From: Candidatus Poribacteria bacterium
GTDB lineage: Bacteria; Poribacteria; WGA-4E; WGA-3G
Length of the DNA stretch: 15,421 bases
Direction of reading: 5' to 3'
NCBI GenBank assembly: GCA_007571355.1
Contig: RKRO01000525.1
Coordinates: forward strand, 1 to 15,421
Shown here: positions 13,407 to 15,421 of the stretch, piece by piece
Layout of the letters: every line of letters starts with the position of its first letter
Position numbering within the stretch: the stretch's first letter is position 1
Notes under the pieces: generated by a model
Seen by the model: the letters and a program-made list of their open reading frames with translations, nothing else
What the model was told of the DNA's origin: nothing
Database searches by the model: none
Position numbers and translations under genes: made by a program

Positions 13407-14491
13407 CGAAAACGTTACGCGTGGAACTCGGAGCGGACAGTTATCCGATTGTTGTCGGAACGGGACTCCTGAACCGAGTTGGAGAGATTCTTACGCCGCA
13501 TGTAAAATCGGGTAAGGTGCTGATTGTTTCGGACGCGTTTGTTAAAGCGCGCTACATGCCTATCGTTCATCGAAGGCTTACCGATGCCGGACTTGATGTA
13601 AATACGGTTGAAATTCCGGTTGGCGAAGAGAGCAAATCGTTGGCAGAATTCTCTCGGATACAGGATAGTTTGGTTGCAAACCAACTCGACCGTGGCTCAA
13701 CGCTTATTGCTCTCGGTGGTGGTGTCATCGGGGACCTTGGTGGTTTTGCGGCAGCGGTTTATATGCGCGGTATCTCTTACATCCAGATTCCAACGACATT
13801 ACAGGCTCAGGTCGATGCAAGCGTAGGCGGCAAGACGGCGATTAATCACCCGAAAGGCAAAAATCTCATCGGCGCGTTTCACCAGCCGAAGGCGGTCGTT
13901 ATTGATGTGGACACACTCAAAACCTTACCGCAGCGCGATATTAGGTCCGGACTTATTGAGGTTATTAAGATGGGCGTTATCCGCGATGAACCGCTGTTTG
14001 AAATGGTTGCGGAAAACTTGGAAGCAATCCTAAATATAGAGGCGGCGACGCTGATTGAGATGATCTCAAGGGCTTGTGTTAACAAGGCGGAAATCGTCGC
14101 CAAAGACGAAAAAGAGAGCGGGTTGCGGATGGTGCTTAACTATGGACATACGTTCGGGCACGCGCTTGAGGCACTGACGCATTACAACAGCTACCAACAC
14201 GGTGAAGCAGTCTCTATCGGGATGAATTGTGCCGCGCAGCTGGCGGTTCAATTGGGGATGTTCTCTGAAACCGCCTTTCAACGGCAGCGTTCGCTGCTGA
14301 AGCGTGCAAAATTGCCGCTTACGTTTCCAGCCGATCTGACGCCAGAAGCAATCTGTGATGCCATGTATTTAGATAAAAAGACACTCGGCGGTAAACGCCG
14401 CCTCATCTTACCAACGCGTATCGGGGAAGTTGTTATCCGGGACGATGTAGATGATCGTCAGGTTTTAGAAGTTATATCACAATGTTTTTAA
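13403..14491 (+). CDS. aroB: 3-dehydroquinate synthase
   Basis: It converts DAHP to 3-dehydroquinate using NAD+ and a divalent metal, step 2 of the shikimate pathway. The 362 residues are of full family length. Landmarks are the nucleotide-site motif GGGVIGDLGGF (105-115), PTTLQAQVDASVGGKTAIN (130-148), KGKNLIGAFHQP (151-162) and the metal ligands Glu186 (GLIEVIK), His249 (LNYGHTFGH) and His266 (YQHGEAVSIGM). All residues expected for activity are present. Its ATG overlaps the aroK stop (ATGA, 13403-13406), so translation is probably coupled. The two enzymes act at non-adjacent steps; their pairing is a classic operon arrangement. It ends just before a repeat-rich region. Confidence 0.97.
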   Translation: MTKTLRVELGADSYPIVVGTGLLNRVGEILTPHVKSGKVLIVSDAFVKARYMPIVHRRLTDAGLDVNTVEIPVGEESKSLAEFSRIQDSLVANQLDRGSTLIALGGGVIGDLGGFAAAVYMRGISYIQIPTTLQAQVDASVGGKTAINHPKGKNLIGAFHQPKAVVIDVDTLKTLPQRDIRSGLIEVIKMGVIRDEPLFEMVAENLEAILNIEAATLIEMISRACVNKAEIVAKDEKESGLRMVLNYGHTFGHALEALTHYNSYQHGEAVSIGMNCAAQLAVQLGMFSETAFQRQRSLLKRAKLPLTFPADLTPEAICDAMYLDKKTLGGKRRLILPTRIGEVVIRDDVDDRQVLEVISQCF

Positions 14492-14492
14492 A

Positions 14493-14640
14493 TAGTTGTC
14501 GGTTTTCGGTGCGATTTTTCTGCGAAAAATCTTTCAGTCCTCAGTTAACACATTGTGGTGGTTACCTTTCATGCAACTGCCACAAGAAACCTCTTTAACT
14601 GATAACTGAAAGCGCAGCGTACTGAGGACTGATAACCACT
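14493..14640. repeat. Composite inverted-repeat block downstream of aroB
   Basis: Several pairs nest here: GATTTTTC/GAAAAATC (14513-14520 with 14524-14531), TCAGTCCTCAGT (14534-14545) with ACTGAGGACTGA (14621-14632), TCAGTTAA (14541-14548) with TTAACTGA (14595-14602), CTTTCAGT (14531-14538) with ACTGAAAG (14605-14612), and GTGGTTA (14558-14564) with TAACCAC (14633-14639). Some are mutually exclusive. The left end (14493-14510) matches the aroK leader at 12792-12809 in 16 of 18 positions. It may end the aroB transcript or be a non-autonomous repeat. Confidence 0.7.
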
Positions 14641-14659
14641 TTTGAGGGATATAATATTT

Positions 14660-15421
14660 ATGCTAAAAACAATTCAATGGATTGCCATCTGCTGGGTTTT
14701 ATGTCTAAGCGTTGGCAGTGCATTTAGCCAAGGGCTCAGCCCGCCGTCAAATGTTTCGGCAGTGGATACGCCCAACGATGATGGCTCCAGTATCACAGTT
14801 ACGTGGGACGCAGCGGTTGAGGAAAGTGGCATCAGTGGTTACCAAGTCCTCCGTCGGATTGCTGATGGCGAGTTGGAAGCGATCGGTGATTTGCTGCCTG
14901 CAGGCACAACAACTTATGTTGATTCGGCTATTGAGAAGGGTACGGCTTACGGTTATATTGTGCGTGCTGTTGGCGAAACAGAGGCAACAGTGGATTCCGA
15001 ACAGACTGTTCCGGTTAAAGGGACAGGTGAATGGTTTCATACCGAAAAAATCCCGTTGCTGATTGCCATGCTGCTTTTTTCGGCAGCCATCGTTTGGAAT
15101 ATCTATGACGCGCGGAGTGGCAAAGATATATTTGTCCGGCGCATCCCCGGTCTTGAGGCGGTCGATGAAGCCATCGGTAGAGCCACAGAGATGGGACGTT
15201 CCATTCTATACAGTACAGGCTTGGGGGGTGTCAGTGGTGTCGCTACGATTGCAAGTATGACGATTTTGGGACAGGTCGCTCGGCGGACAGCCGACTATGA
15301 GACCGCCCTACGTGTGCCGTGTCGGGATCCGATTGTCCTAAATGTGGTGCGTGAAATGGTAAAAACTGCTTACCTTGAGGAAGGTCGTCCAGATGCCTAC
15401 AATGAAGATGACATCTTCTTT
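14660..15421 (+). CDS. Fibronectin type III plus membrane protein (DUF6754-like), 3' truncated by window edge
   Basis: The frame from the ATG at 14660 stays open for 254 codons to the window end with no stop. GAGGGA (14644-14649) lies 10 nt before the start. Residues 1-23 form a signal peptide or membrane anchor with likely cleavage near AFSQ. Residues about 27-118 form a fibronectin type III domain (PPSNVSAVDT, ITVTWDAA, ISGYQVLRR, TTTYVDSAI, YGYIVRAV). A TM helix follows at about 130-148, then a conserved-looking region starting GKDIFVRRIPGLEAVDEAIGRA, with EMGRSILYSTG, VATIASMTILGQVARR and VREMVKTAYLEEG. This layout recalls the uncharacterised DUF6754 family, but that name is from memory. 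The FN3 domain would face outside the membrane. It may be the first gene of an operon continuing beyond the window. Function is unknown. Confidence 0.85.
   Translation, partial: MLKTIQWIAICWVLCLSVGSAFSQGLSPPSNVSAVDTPNDDGSSITVTWDAAVEESGISGYQVLRRIADGELEAIGDLLPAGTTTYVDSAIEKGTAYGYIVRAVGETEATVDSEQTVPVKGTGEWFHTEKIPLLIAMLLFSAAIVWNIYDARSGKDIFVRRIPGLEAVDEAIGRATEMGRSILYSTGLGGVSGVATIASMTILGQVARRTADYETALRVPCRDPIVLNVVREMVKTAYLEEGRPDAYNEDDIFF

Noticed and set aside
14650..14655. TATAAT just before the FN3 protein start
   Set aside because: It lies between the SD and the start codon, where a promoter would give a nearly leaderless transcript, and there is no good -35 box 17 nt upstream. Probably chance in AT-rich sequence.

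Overview
The window is a bacterial chromosomal segment with short intergenic gaps, Shine-Dalgarno (SD) sites of the GGAG type, and many short palindromic repeats between genes. Gene content (class I xylose-isomerase-like protein, mycothiol-synthase-like GNATs, FN3 plus membrane protein) and the repeat families remind me of Candidatus Poribacteria or a related uncultured lineage. That is recall, not a search result, and no rRNA or tRNA is present to settle it.

Layout. About 1-3100 is visibly AT-richer and looks accessory. It holds the 3' end of a gene with a HEPN-like RNDVHH motif (1-485), an exported trypsin-like serine protease without PDZ domains (582-1652), a repeat-rich gap, an unrecognised three-TM protein on the minus strand (2072-2665), and a gap with two strong hairpins and a tandem ~50-bp duplication. 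From about 3120 the sequence becomes housekeeping: argG (minus, TTG start), then divergently a class I xylose-isomerase-like TIM barrel (4614-5666) and an adenylate kinase (5751-6401). A GT-C type membrane glycosyltransferase (6434-8080, minus) converges on the adenylate kinase gene.

Between 8477 and 12559 lies a minus-strand cassette transcribed right to left: two tandem paralogous GNAT acetyltransferases, then a 983-residue protein joining an N-terminal PD-(D/E)XK-like nuclease motif to an N6-adenine DNA methyltransferase. The second GNAT and the methyltransferase overlap as TAATG, so translation is probably coupled. The methyltransferase gene carries an A11 homopolymer near its 3' end. A small element with 10-bp terminal inverted repeats sits 27 bp upstream of the first GNAT start.

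Divergent from this cassette is aroK-aroB (12864-14491), coupled by a 4-nt ATGA overlap and preceded by a near-consensus sigma-70 promoter (TTTACA, 17 nt, TATAAT). A highly foldable repeat block follows. The window ends inside an FN3 plus membrane protein (14660 to the edge) that has no stop codon within the window.

The biosynthetic genes argG, aroK and aroB serve arginine and aromatic amino-acid synthesis and form no single pathway. The most system-like unit is the GNAT-GNAT-nuclease/methyltransferase cassette, probably a single-chain restriction-modification or defence locus. I saw no CRISPR array, integrase or transposase gene.
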